From assembly GCF_004138205.1 (NCBI RefSeq), contig NZ_RXNQ01000035.1, positions 230,672-294,671 of the forward strand: a DNA stretch of 64,000 nucleotides, in the 5' to 3' direction. Shown piece by piece: positions 1 to 8,876 of the stretch. The notes beneath the pieces were generated by a model. It was not told where the DNA came from, did no database searches, and worked only from the letters and a program-made list of their open reading frames with translations. The stretch's first letter is position 1. Each line of letters opens with the position of its first letter. Source of the stretch: Pedobacter sp. SYP-B3415 (lineage in GTDB: Bacteria > Bacteroidota > Bacteroidia > Sphingobacteriales > Sphingobacteriaceae). The translations under genes were made by a program, and so were the position numbers.

Positions 1-2340
1 ATTGAACCCATAAAACTCAGAAGCCGCGCTGTTGGAGATATTTTCGTTACCTACCTTACCCACACTGAGACGAAGTTTTAAATCAGATACCATTTGCGTG
101 TTTTTAAGGAAAGGCTCTTCTATCAGCCGCCAGGCAAAAGCTCCCGAGGGGAAGAAGGCATAACGGTTGTTCTTGCCAAAACGGTCACTGCCGTCTACCC
201 GGGCAGAGAAAGTAAAGAGGTATTTGCTTTTGAAACCGTATTGCAGGCGCGTAAAGTAAGAAGCGAGAATGTGCCTGTCACGATATGAGCTGACAACCGG
301 GCGTTGCGCACCCGCTCCGAGTGCGTCATAAAGCAGCGCATCTGAGGCGAAATTCTGTGCCCTGGCCGCAGACCCGCTGCCATGATAAGCCTGATAAGAA
401 TAACCGATAACGCCCTGCACATTGTGAATTCCCGCCAGATCCTTTTTGAAGTTGAGCGTCAGGTCAGAAACGTAGTCATTGCGCTCGGCACGATTGATGT
501 CTGCCTCGCCATTTACCTGGCTGCCATAACGGCTTGTTTTCGGATAATAGCTTTGCCGCAGGCTCGTTCTGATGTCGCCGCCAACATTTAGTTTCAACCA
601 GACATCAGGCGTAAAGTATACATTGGTAAATACGTTGGCCAGCATCCGTTTTATATCTGTATTGTCGGTTATCTCAAGATATGACAAGGGGTGTCCGAGC
701 AGCGGCTGGTTCGGATCCTCGATCCACTTGTTGCTGGCCGGATCACGCGAAGGTGTTATCGTCGGACTGTAATTCAGCGCCGCTTCGATGATTCCTGCAT
801 CGGCATCCCGGCCATCGCCCAGCTGGGAATTTTGCGATTGGGTTAACGCCCCGGTCAATGAGGTACCGTATTCCCACCACTTTGTAATCTTTTGGTCCAG
901 ATTAAGCCGGAAAGAATAGCGATCCATGCCGGAACCGCGGATGATCCCGTCCTGTCCGAAATAATTAGCCGAAAAAAGCGCCCGTGTGTTGTCATTTCCC
1001 CGGCTCACCTGCAGGTTGTGCTGGTTGATCTTTCCGGTTTGCGTAATCAGGTCATACCAGTTGGTACCCGCGCCCGCCGACTCTATAGCAGCCTGTGAGT
1101 TACGTGGTATGAATGCAGGAACAGCAGCCGGACTCGTTGTGCCGTATGGGACAATTTTATTTTGAATGAGATAAAGTTCGTAGAGATATCTATTCTGTTC
1201 AACCATAAATTCGCTGGCATTAAGCAGTTCGGGTGCCCGGGCTATCTGCTGTACCGATGTATTCAGGTTGTATTCGATGTTTGAACCCTGTTTGCCGCGT
1301 TTGGTGGTAATCAGAATAACCCCGTTGCTTCCGCGGGCACCGTAGATCGCTGTGGCAGATGCGTCTTTCAGTATCTCAATCGATGCAATATCATTTGGAT
1401 TAATATCATTCAAAGCCCCGCGGCTGCCGTTATTGTATTTATTGCCGCTGCCCGGTTCTACCGGATCATAGATCACGGGGAATCCGTCAATTACCACAAG
1501 CGGACCGTTTCCGGCTCCTGTCGAGGTAGCGCCGCGAATATTAACAATCGTGCCTCCTCCCGGCTGAGAGCTGTTAACAACGCTGAGACCGGCCGCCTGC
1601 CCCTGCAGCATCTGGTCAATAGATGGTTGTGCAGTCTTATCGATTATTTCGGGCTTAATACTTACGATCGCTGCGTTTACATCGCTGCGTTTCTGTGTAC
1701 CATAACCAAGCACCACAACTTCTTCCATGAGTTGTGTCTGTGCTTTAAGCGTTACGTTCAGGCTTCCAACGGCAGGCACCGCCATTTCCTCGGTCTGGTG
1801 ACCTACAAAACTGAACACGAGGGTACCGCCGGCTGCCGGCAGTTCGATCGTAAATGTTCCGTTCTGGCCTGTTGATGTGGCCTTCTTGCTTTCACGGTGA
1901 ACAACATTTACACCGCTCATGGCTTCACCACGCTCGCTGACCACCCGCCCCGAAACCCGGAACTGGCGTGGCTTTTCATAATCGCCGGCGCGTTTTATGA
2001 AGATGCTGCGATCTTTGATTGTAAAAGATAGCCGCTGGTCTGCCAGGACCGATCTTAATACCCTTTCGACCGGCTGGTTGGTAAAGTCGGCCTTGATGAT
2101 ACGGGCCGGGCGCAAAAGTGAGGCATCGCACAACACATCGAAGCCGCATTGTTTGTGGATTTCGCGAAACAAACGCTCCAGGGTAACTTCTTTCTGAAGG
2201 GTAAGGGTCTGGCTATAACTTTTTGCACTCACGTGCAGAAAGCTTGCGATCAATAAAACGAGTACCAGTTTCATCATCAGCAATAATCTGAGGGGCATGC
2301 ACAGGCGAACCGCCGGGAACCCCGGTAAAGAAAATTTCAT
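1..2340 (-). CDS. SusC/RagA-family TonB-dependent outer-membrane receptor, N-terminal part (cut by window edge)
   Basis: The reading frame is open from an ATG at 2340 to the left edge (780 codons visible). The start has a signal peptide with a hydrophobic run (MMKLVLVLLIASFLHVSAK) ending near SYSQ. Next come an STN domain (about residues 48-100), a carboxypeptidase-regulatory-like beta domain (about 120-195), and a TonB plug with the SusC motif LGYGTQKR, then MLQGQAAGL and NIRGA. The visible end (LKLRLSVGKVGNENI) is typical of late SusC barrel sequence. The STN domain marks a transducer that signals through the FecR and ECF sigma genes just upstream. A SusD partner would be expected left of the window. 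The substrate cannot be told; the GH20 gene next to it hints at a hexosamine glycan (inference). A second possible start lies at the MMKLV methionines. Confidence 0.93.
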   Translation of the reverse strand, partial: MKFSLPGFPAVRLCMPLRLLLMMKLVLVLLIASFLHVSAKSYSQTLTLQKEVTLERLFREIHKQCGFDVLCDASLLRPARIIKADFTNQPVERVLRSVLADQRLSFTIKDRSIFIKRAGDYEKPRQFRVSGRVVSERGEAMSGVNVVHRESKKATSTGQNGTFTIELPAAGGTLVFSFVGHQTEEMAVPAVGSLNVTLKAQTQLMEEVVVLGYGTQKRSDVNAAIVSIKPEIIDKTAQPSIDQMLQGQAAGLSVVNSSQPGGGTIVNIRGATSTGAGNGPLVVIDGFPVIYDPVEPGSGNKYNNGSRGALNDINPNDIASIEILKDASATAIYGARGSNGVILITTKRGKQGSNIEYNLNTSVQQIARAPELLNASEFMVEQNRYLYELYLIQNKIVPYGTTSPAAVPAFIPRNSQAAIESAGAGTNWYDLITQTGKINQHNLQVSRGNDNTRALFSANYFGQDGIIRGSGMDRYSFRLNLDQKITKWWEYGTSLTGALTQSQNSQLGDGRDADAGIIEAALNYSPTITPSRDPASNKWIEDPNQPLLGHPLSYLEITDNTDIKRMLANVFTNVYFTPDVWLKLNVGGDIRTSLRQSYYPKTSRYGSQVNGEADINRAERNDYVSDLTLNFKKDLAGIHNVQGVIGYSYQAYHGSGSAARAQNFASDALLYDALGAGAQRPVVSSYRDRHILASYFTRLQYGFKSKYLFTFSARVDGSDRFGKNNRYAFFPSGAFAWRLIEEPFLKNTQMVSDLKLRLSVGKVGNENISNSAASEFYGFN

Positions 2341-2464
2341 ACATTTGAAATGTTTGGGTTTATATCTGTCTTGGTTAGAAAGCTTTGGCAATGGGACCCG
2401 GACGTGTACCGGGAGTGTCGTAACCACTTCCGGTTTTTTTTCAGGTGCCCGCTAGGTTGTATAA

Positions 2465-3598
2465 TTACGGCATGACGGTCACCCTCCTTCCTTCGATTTC
2501 AAAGCGTACCAGCCCGGTCATTTCCAGTTTACTCAGTACCTCAGAGATATTTGCTGAACGCGATATGGTTGCCCAGAGCGCTTTGTCCGACAGATCACCC
2601 CGGTAAATGATCTCCACATCATACCATCTGCTGATCTGATCCATAATTGTTTTAATGTCTTCATTCACAAAAAGAAAATAGCCGTTTTTCCATGCCAGTG
2701 CCTGCTCGGTATCTGCAGCTGAGACCTGCAAGCCGGGTCTGCCATGCCGGAAGACAGCCTGTTCGCCGGGTTTTAATACTGCTTTCCCTCCGGCAGCTAC
2801 GCTGATCGAACCTTCAAGCAGTACCGCTGAAGATTCCTGAGACTGGTCGTAAGCACTCATGTTGAACTGCGTGCCTAAAACCTCGACGCGCATATTGCGC
2901 GACAGGACGCGAAACGGCTTATGTTTATTTTTGCTCACCTCGAAATACGCCTCGCCGGTTAACACCACTTCCCGGCTCTGCCCATTGAAGGCGACGGGAA
3001 ACCGAAGCGATGATTCTGAATTTAGCCAGACGCGTGTTCCATCAGAAAGTCTGACCTGGTATTGACCACCGCGAGGTGTTCGAAGGGTATTGTACCCTGC
3101 ATTGTTACGCCGGTCAGGCTGCAGCTCATAGATAAGCTGCCCCGCTGCTGATTTTCGAATCCGAACCCCTGCCTGTGCAGCGAGATATCCGCCTGATTCA
3201 TGCTGCAGTGATACTTCCCTGCCGTTTTCCAGGACAAGTGTGGCCTGGTTGCCGCCTGAAGGAACGTCATTTTTGTATCGTTCGTTTTTGACCTTGCTGA
3301 TGGGGAGCTCTTCATCTGGCGACGCTCTTAAGAAAACCAGGGCGATCAGGACCAGTGCAGCCGCTGCACCTGCGCCATACCAAAACAGGTTGGGTAGTTT
3401 TCGCGGTTCCGGCTTCATCTGCGAGGCGATGGAGCGAAACATCCTGTGCTCTACCTCGGCGGCGGTTTCATCAGACGGCCATTCTGCCTGGCGCGAAGCC
3501 TCCTCCCTGTACCATTCGAAAAGTCGCTGTGTTTCCTGCTCGGTAATTGAGCCATTAAAATAACGCTCAATAAGTTCTTCTGCTTCCTGATCAGACAT
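2465..3598 (-). CDS. FecR-family anti-sigma factor
   Basis: 377 aa. A cytoplasmic N-terminal helical part (about 1-65) is followed by one membrane span (about 71-90), then a periplasmic FecR domain (roughly 165-265, with TPRGGQYQVRLSDGTRVWLN and LTGEAYFEV) and a C-terminal DUF4974-like region (about 305-375, YFLFVNEDIKTIMDQISRWYDV). This is the standard Bacteroidota layout for an inner-membrane regulator that holds an ECF sigma factor and releases it when the STN domain of a loaded SusC receptor touches it. It sits between the sigma gene and the SusC gene, all on the minus strand, which supports a dedicated three-part surface-signalling system. The function is inferred from family and context, with high certainty. 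Confidence 0.95.
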   Translation of the reverse strand: MSDQEAEELIERYFNGSITEQETQRLFEWYREEASRQAEWPSDETAAEVEHRMFRSIASQMKPEPRKLPNLFWYGAGAAAALVLIALVFLRASPDEELPISKVKNERYKNDVPSGGNQATLVLENGREVSLQHESGGYLAAQAGVRIRKSAAGQLIYELQPDRRNNAGYNTLRTPRGGQYQVRLSDGTRVWLNSESSLRFPVAFNGQSREVVLTGEAYFEVSKNKHKPFRVLSRNMRVEVLGTQFNMSAYDQSQESSAVLLEGSISVAAGGKAVLKPGEQAVFRHGRPGLQVSAADTEQALAWKNGYFLFVNEDIKTIMDQISRWYDVEIIYRGDLSDKALWATISRSANISEVLSKLEMTGLVRFEIEGRRVTVMP

Positions 3599-3667
3599 AT
3601 CCGGTTTGTTGGTTTTATGGTATGTACCACAACCCCGGCTGTTACCCTTAGTCGGCAGTCAGTTTTT

Positions 3668-4243
3668 TTATCCGGCAAGGAGGGCCGCCAGCAAAAGCAG
3701 ACCCGATTGCTTAAGTTTTAACCGGAGCGTTTTAAGTCCTTTACTCAGATGTGCCTCTACTGTTTTCTCGGCAATACCTAACTTTTCGGAAATTTCGCGG
3801 TTGCTTAACCCATCTTCGCGACTCAACCTGAAAACCAGCCTGCATTTCTCAGGCAGCTGTTCTACCATACCATCTATGTATTCTTTCAGGAACCTGGCAA
3901 AAATCTCGTCTTCACCGTCGGCAATTATGCCCGGGTTAACCTTATCGGCTTCAATTTTCCGGCGCCGCCCCCGCCGCTGAACAAAACGAAAAACAGAAAA
4001 GCGAATTGCTGTTGCCAGATAAGGTCCCAGCTCGCGGATGTCCACCTCCGCCCGGCGGTTCCAAAGCATAACAAAAACGTCCTGCACCAGCTCTTCTGCG
4101 GTTTCTTTTTCCCGGGTATGGTTATAGGCAATTGCAAGCAGATGTTTCCAGTACCGCCCGTAAATTTCGGCAAATGCCATCCGGTCACCCGTTCGAAGGT
4201 GTGTAACCAGTTTTGAATCAGCATATGCAGATAAGGAAGGCAT
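3668..4243 (-). CDS. ECF RNA polymerase sigma factor
   Basis: 191 aa, normal for the family. Region 2 lies at about 25-90 (YGRYWKHLLAIAYNHTREKE, then ELVQDVFVMLW), and region 4 at about 125-175 with the helix-turn-helix LSNREISEKLGIAEKTVEAH. It is first in the sigma-FecR-SusC order, 69 bp ahead of fecR, so it probably turns on the SusC gene at 2340 and its downstream partners. The 201-bp gap to the divergent GH20 gene may hold promoters for both directions; I found no convincing consensus there. Confidence 0.95.
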   Translation of the reverse strand: MPSLSAYADSKLVTHLRTGDRMAFAEIYGRYWKHLLAIAYNHTREKETAEELVQDVFVMLWNRRAEVDIRELGPYLATAIRFSVFRFVQRRGRRRKIEADKVNPGIIADGEDEIFARFLKEYIDGMVEQLPEKCRLVFRLSREDGLSNREISEKLGIAEKTVEAHLSKGLKTLRLKLKQSGLLLLAALLAG

Positions 4244-4444
4244 GACGTCAGGGAGTTCGAATATTTGGTGCTTAAATGTAGTAAAAAATTGTTGTACAAA
4301 AATTGCTGTTCAGATTTGAAACCGCGCTGTTTCCCTTTGCAGCTCAACAAAGCCATTGAAACTAAGCTATTCAAACGTTTGCGCAGTGTTCCGTTTCCAA
4401 TTAACGGATTAAGCGTCTATTCTTGCTTTTCTAACCAGATCGAT

Positions 4445-6016
4445 ATGAAACCAGGACACACTACCAAATACCTGATCCTAACGCTCCTGCTCGCCCTGGG
4501 CATCGCTTCTTACGCGCAGCGCATCATTCCGCAGCCTGCAGAGATGGTTGCAGGAAAGGGGAGTTATACACTTCCGGCTGAGGTCACGGTATCCGCCTCT
4601 GCGGGGCTGGATATTGAGGCTGCCGGCCTGACTGCTTACCTGAAGGAGACTTTTGGCCTGGGCAGTCGCAAAACTTCAGGCAAGGCTGCAATCCGGCTTA
4701 TCCGTGACCCGTCTCTTAAAACCGGCAGCGAAGGTTACAGCCTCACAATTGGCAAAGCGGGCGTTAAAATAGAAGCAGCTACAAACGCCGGGGCGTTTTA
4801 TGGGATCCAGTCGCTCAAACAATTGCTTTACAAAAGGGGCGTTGTGGTTCAGGCTGCGCATGTAACAATAAATGACCGACCGCGCTTTGCCTGGCGCAGT
4901 TACCTGCTTGATGAAAGCAGGTATTTCCAGGGTAAGGAACTAGTAAAAAAGGTGCTGGATGAAATGGCCATGCTGAAGCTTAACATCTTCCACTGGCATC
5001 TTACTGACGATCCGGGCTGGCGTATCGAAATCGACAGTTATCCGGACCTGACGCGTATTGGTTCGAAACGTGACTCGACGGTTACGGGTTCTGGCCCTAA
5101 CCGCAGGATTGGCAAAGCGCACAGCGGCTTCTATACCAAGGCCGAAATCCGCGAGATACTTGCCTATGCAGCTGCGCGGCACATCAAGGTGGTGCCTGAG
5201 ATCGAGATGCCCGGGCACTCAAGCGCAGCCATCGCCGCTTACCCCTGGCTGGGTGTTACCAAACAAGCAATCAGGGTGCCCACACACTTCGGCGTCTTCC
5301 AGGATGTCTATGACGTGTCAGATCCGCGGGTGACGACTTTTCTGCACAACGTTCTGAATGAAGTGATTGACCTGTTCCCTTCAGATATTATTCATATTGG
5401 TGGTGATGAAGTACGTTTTGAACAATGGGAAAACTCTGCATCTGTAGCTGCTTATAAGAAAAAGCATAACCTGTCCTCGTCAGCAGATTTGCAGATTTTC
5501 TTTACAAATAATATGTCTGCCTACCTTGCCGGGAAGGGAAAACGGATGATGGGATGGAACGAAATCCTTGGTTCGAAGATTCATGACTACAGCGACACCA
5601 GGCCCGTTACAGGCAAACTTGCGCCGAATACCATTATACAATTCTGGAAGGGCGAACTCGATATGATCACAGATGCGGTAAGCAAAGGCTACGATGTGGT
5701 AAACTCTTATCACTTGTTTACCTATCTCGACTACAGTTACCAGTCCATCCCGCTCAAGAAAAGTTATGATTTTGATCCGGTTCCGGCAGGCCTGGACCCG
5801 CGTTACACGGCGAAGATCCTGGGCAGCGGCTGCCAGATGTGGGGTGAGTCAACGCCTGATGCCGCAGCCGTTTACAGGCAAACGTTTCCGCGTATTGCCG
5901 CTTATGCCGAGGTGAACTGGACGCCGGCTGCGTCGAAAAATTTCGAGGCCTTCAGCCGGCAGCTCGAATTTTTCCTGCAACGCTGGCGTAGCATGGGTAT
6001 TCACGCTGGTTCATAA
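4445..6016 (+). CDS. GH20 beta-N-acetylhexosaminidase, secreted
   Basis: 523 aa from the ATG at 4445, chosen because a signal peptide begins there (MKPGHTTKYLILTLLLALG, cleavage near SYAQ); the frame is open upstream to 4265 but that extension is not signal-like. A GH20b domain (about 25-145) is followed by the TIM-barrel catalytic domain. WHLTDDPGWR and PEIEMPGH are GH20 core motifs, and the catalytic Asp-Glu pair is in HIGGDEV (D321-E322). The enzyme removes terminal GlcNAc or GalNAc by substrate-assisted catalysis in the periplasm or at the surface. It stands alone on the plus strand, divergent from the sigma gene, and ends in a strong terminator. It may belong to the regulon of the neighbouring SusC/FecR/sigma set (inference). 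Confidence 0.94.
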   Translation: MKPGHTTKYLILTLLLALGIASYAQRIIPQPAEMVAGKGSYTLPAEVTVSASAGLDIEAAGLTAYLKETFGLGSRKTSGKAAIRLIRDPSLKTGSEGYSLTIGKAGVKIEAATNAGAFYGIQSLKQLLYKRGVVVQAAHVTINDRPRFAWRSYLLDESRYFQGKELVKKVLDEMAMLKLNIFHWHLTDDPGWRIEIDSYPDLTRIGSKRDSTVTGSGPNRRIGKAHSGFYTKAEIREILAYAAARHIKVVPEIEMPGHSSAAIAAYPWLGVTKQAIRVPTHFGVFQDVYDVSDPRVTTFLHNVLNEVIDLFPSDIIHIGGDEVRFEQWENSASVAAYKKKHNLSSSADLQIFFTNNMSAYLAGKGKRMMGWNEILGSKIHDYSDTRPVTGKLAPNTIIQFWKGELDMITDAVSKGYDVVNSYHLFTYLDYSYQSIPLKKSYDFDPVPAGLDPRYTAKILGSGCQMWGESTPDAAAVYRQTFPRIAAYAEVNWTPAASKNFEAFSRQLEFFLQRWRSMGIHAGS

Positions 6017-6054
6017 AAAAATGGCCTTCAGTATATCGGAAGGCCATTTTTTTT
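6016..6054. terminator. Bidirectional rho-independent terminator
   Basis: A perfect stem (AATGGCCTTC paired with GAAGGCCATT) with a short AT-rich loop is flanked by a run of A on the left and a run of T on the right, so it can end transcripts from both sides. It separates the GH20 gene (plus) from the convergent acidic-protein gene (minus), whose stop codon touches the T-run. Confidence 0.88.
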
Positions 6055-6439
6055 ATCGGGTTTCCTCATCCTCTTCGTCAGACAGATCGTCTTGATCGTC
6101 GTCTTCTTCATCAAGAACAACCGTAGGCACATCGCCTGAGCCCGTGCCCAGGGCATCTTCCTCCGGTTCCGGTACCACCTCAGCATCAGCCTGCGCAAAT
6201 TCTTCACGCTCGGCGGCGTCTGCGTTTGCCGCCCCTGTCTTTACACGCTGATCATCGGTTCCGGCCAGGATTTCCCGGTCTGCTTCCTCCGTTTCGCGCC
6301 GTACCGGCTCGCCGCTCCCCTCACCACTCAGTATTCCTGTCACAGCCTTTGCCGCTTCTGCATTGCTGTTCATCGGCGAAGCACGCGGTCTGTCTTCGTC
6401 ATTTGCCGGTGTGTATGGGTTGTTCTCTGAATTTTCCAT
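6053..6439 (-). CDS. Small acidic, probably disordered protein of unknown function
   Basis: 128 aa from the ATG at 6439. There is no signal peptide, no membrane span and no cysteine. Composition is very rich in Glu, Asp, Ala, Gly and Pro, and the tail is almost purely acidic (EEDDDQDDLSDEEDEE). I do not recognise a family. Codon use fits the surroundings, and the gene is framed by terminators on both sides (6016-6054 and 6528-6552), which supports it as a separate transcription unit. The opposite strand carries overlapping open frames that look like shadows. Confidence 0.6.
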   Translation of the reverse strand: MENSENNPYTPANDEDRPRASPMNSNAEAAKAVTGILSGEGSGEPVRRETEEADREILAGTDDQRVKTGAANADAAEREEFAQADAEVVPEPEEDALGTGSGDVPTVVLDEEDDDQDDLSDEEDEETR

Positions 6440-6527
6440 GGTTGATGTGTTTTTTATGGGCCTGCGCCCGTTCCTGTCTATAACATTACGCTGCCGGGTT
6501 TGGTTTGGCAGATCGGCCGCAAGAATA

Positions 6528-6552
6528 AAAAAGGCAGCTGAGCCGCTGCCTT
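6528..6552 (-). terminator. Rho-independent terminator after the LruC-domain gene
   Basis: On the minus strand a GGCAGC/GCTGCC stem with a 6-nt loop is followed by a run of T (the A-run at 6527-6532 on the plus strand). It begins a few bases after the stop codon of the gene ending at 6557. Confidence 0.8.
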
Positions 6553-6556
6553 CATA

Positions 6557-8683
6557 TTATCTGTAAATGTTTTCATCAGCCCGGTAACCTGCGGCTGTAT
6601 TGATGTACCAGTCGGTAAAGAGTGTCCCGCCAGACCTGGCCCAGTTAAGGAAATTCAGGTAAGCTGTGCTGATGGCTTTTGTCTCGACCGGGTAACTAAA
6701 GGCATCAGGAAAATTTAGTGCCCATGGTGCATTGTTGGCATCAAGGTAATATCGTCCGGCTGTAGGCAAACTGTTGTCAGCCCCTGTTCTTAGCAAGGCC
6801 TTATTTGCTTTGTCTGTTGGCGCATAATTGGGCAGGTGCACCTCATAGCCCCTGCGCTTGTTGCTGATCAGGAACGGATTTAACGAACTGACTGCAAGAG
6901 CAGATTGTGCAACCGGCGAAGTAAACGTAACGCCGACGTTTACCAGACTGCTTGTTGCTCTGGCTTTGCCCAACACCGTATTGACCAGCGGTGTACCGTC
7001 AGCATTTCTAAGTAAGTTACGATGGCTGTCGAAAGGAATAATGACCGCCTTTGTCTGACCGGTTTCGACGCCGTTCGCGGCAATGGTGATATAACTATTT
7101 AACAGACTCTGCCCGGTTACGCTGCTGACAGCCGCGGGAGCAACGGGCAGTTGGATGCCGAAACCGTTGTCATAGTCGGCTCCCGCCGCTACCGGCTGAA
7201 AGGTTCCCGTCAGATCGACTACGTTGTTGGCGGCATTGCTCACATACCGGTAGCGGTAATTCACAACCAGGTCATTTACATCATAGTCGCCCGTATTAGG
7301 CCAGTTGTCTTCAAAAGCAAGCGTGGCCCAGCCGGTAGCTGAAGGATAGTAGCTCGTATAAGCGCGCGCGGGATCGTTCGGAAATTCATCCGTCGCATCA
7401 TCAACGCCGTCACCGTCCGTATCGACGCGGGTGTCTATTGCCGGAACATTTGTTTTCGAAATGGCGGCCGGCGGTGAGGCCGACGCATAGACAACCAGAT
7501 CATTGAAATCATTATCTGAACCCGCACTCCTGTTTATATCTTCAAAACCCATTACAAAGACCTCATGCTCCGCATCATACAGCAGCACCGAGTGTTTACG
7601 CAGGGCCGCAGTTGTTTCGGGATTAAAGCGTGAATCAGTGTAAAACTTTGTATTCCCGGTTTCGATACCTGAACTGGCGTTCCAGGCGTCCTGGATGAGC
7701 ACAAAGGCAACCGTTGTTCCTGCACTGAACCTGCCGAGGCTTACCTTATTGCCTGGCTTTAACCCGCCGCCGGATCCGTAAGCTGATGCGTTCGGAAAGA
7801 CCATGGTTACACGGTCTATGGCTCCGGTAAGGCTTGAGCCTGTTGCCGAGGTTGGCGGATTGTTTGTCGGGTAGCTATACCAGGCCAGGGTGTTATTGAA
7901 GCCCGCTCCTTCAGAAACGAATGTAACGAAGACTTCCGTGTTATTCTGCGTTACAACCACGTTGGGCTGGGTTGTACCGGCCAGGTATTCGGGATGCGTC
8001 TGCGTAAGGGGCTGGCCCTCCGGCAGCGATGCATTGATATATGAAAGCAGGCTGGCATCGATCACATCTGATGTGGCGAGGAGGTATCGCGGTCGCCCGA
8101 GCCGGAATGGATATTCGGTTGTATTGACCACCGCATTTGCAGTACTGGTATAAGGCGATGGGTAGACATAGTCAGTGCCAAAAATACCAGCCGGCGACAT
8201 GTCGTTCTTTCCGGAAAATGCAGCGACCGGAGCAGCACCTTCCGTTCCCGGAATGACTACATCACCGCTAAGGTTATCAGGGCCGCCGATGACGATATTG
8301 AGGGCCGACTTACCGGTTACTACGGCTTTAACCTCGCTGAGCAAACCGGTATATTTTGGGTAAATGGTAATCGAGTCCAGATACGAGGGAACATCGACAA
8401 TGCCGGTTACCTCTCCCCTGTCATTACTCACAGCCTTTAACAGCACCTTCGAGGTGTCGTTGGTGGCAATAATATTAAGAAGCGCGCCGGTTATCGGCTG
8501 ACTGTTATTGGTTAACAGGCGAATATTGATATTAACCTTCTGACTCGTCAGGTAATTAAAATTGTAGGGAATTCTGGTACCCGGAGGTTCGGGTTCGGAA
8601 CCGTTGTCTTTTTTGCAGGAATAAAAAGTACTGCATGCAATCAGCAGCAGCAGCGCTGTTTTGTGTAGGGTATTGATCGTCAT
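6557..8683 (-). CDS. LruC-domain-containing lipoprotein with DUF4114-like repeats
   Basis: 708 aa. An N-terminal lipoprotein signal ends at Cys23 (TFYSCKKDN), so the protein should be lipid-anchored. Residues about 45-140 look like a beta-sandwich carboxypeptidase-regulatory-type domain. A DUF4114-like motif (SDNDFNDLVVYA) and a short thrombospondin-3-like calcium site (DTDGDGVDDATDEFPNDP) precede the LruC domain, whose hallmark (FEDNWPNTGDYDVNDLVVNY) is clear; the domain runs to the C-terminus. LruC was named from a Leptospira outer-membrane lipoprotein; its function in Bacteroidota is unknown, with adhesion or surface structure as a guess. The gene stands alone with its own candidate promoter (8754-8782) and terminator. 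Confidence 0.88.
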   Translation of the reverse strand: MTINTLHKTALLLLIACSTFYSCKKDNGSEPEPPGTRIPYNFNYLTSQKVNINIRLLTNNSQPITGALLNIIATNDTSKVLLKAVSNDRGEVTGIVDVPSYLDSITIYPKYTGLLSEVKAVVTGKSALNIVIGGPDNLSGDVVIPGTEGAAPVAAFSGKNDMSPAGIFGTDYVYPSPYTSTANAVVNTTEYPFRLGRPRYLLATSDVIDASLLSYINASLPEGQPLTQTHPEYLAGTTQPNVVVTQNNTEVFVTFVSEGAGFNNTLAWYSYPTNNPPTSATGSSLTGAIDRVTMVFPNASAYGSGGGLKPGNKVSLGRFSAGTTVAFVLIQDAWNASSGIETGNTKFYTDSRFNPETTAALRKHSVLLYDAEHEVFVMGFEDINRSAGSDNDFNDLVVYASASPPAAISKTNVPAIDTRVDTDGDGVDDATDEFPNDPARAYTSYYPSATGWATLAFEDNWPNTGDYDVNDLVVNYRYRYVSNAANNVVDLTGTFQPVAAGADYDNGFGIQLPVAPAAVSSVTGQSLLNSYITIAANGVETGQTKAVIIPFDSHRNLLRNADGTPLVNTVLGKARATSSLVNVGVTFTSPVAQSALAVSSLNPFLISNKRRGYEVHLPNYAPTDKANKALLRTGADNSLPTAGRYYLDANNAPWALNFPDAFSYPVETKAISTAYLNFLNWARSGGTLFTDWYINTAAGYRADENIYR

Positions 8684-8753
8684 ATTCGTTACAATAGGGT
8701 CAGAAGGCCAATGGATGCATATGAACCGTTCCGGATTGCCGCCTGACTCGTTT

Positions 8754-8782
8754 AAAAGTTATCCTGCGTAATCGATTGCAAA
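8754..8782 (-). promoter_or_regulatory. Candidate Bacteroidota-type promoter for the LruC-domain gene
   Basis: On the minus strand TTTG (8779-8782) is followed after 17 nt by TAACTTTT (8754-8761), seven of eight matches to TAnnTTTG. It lies about 70 nt ahead of the ATG at 8683. Consensus matching only. Confidence 0.4.
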
Positions 8783-8876
8783 AATCATGAAAAAACACCG
8801 TATTGAATACATTTATTTTCCGCGGTTGCCCGATTTCGATTTAAATCCGCGGTTAAAAACACAGTAAACCACTCAA

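Noticed and set aside
2341..2464. Promoter for the SusC gene (TATAAACC near 2355-2365)
   Set aside because: Poor match to TAnnTTTG and no paired upstream box; an ECF-specific promoter could not be recognised from one example.
4244..4444. Promoters in the gap between the sigma factor and GH20 genes
   Set aside because: TTTG and TA-rich fragments occur but none with suitable spacing and match on either strand.
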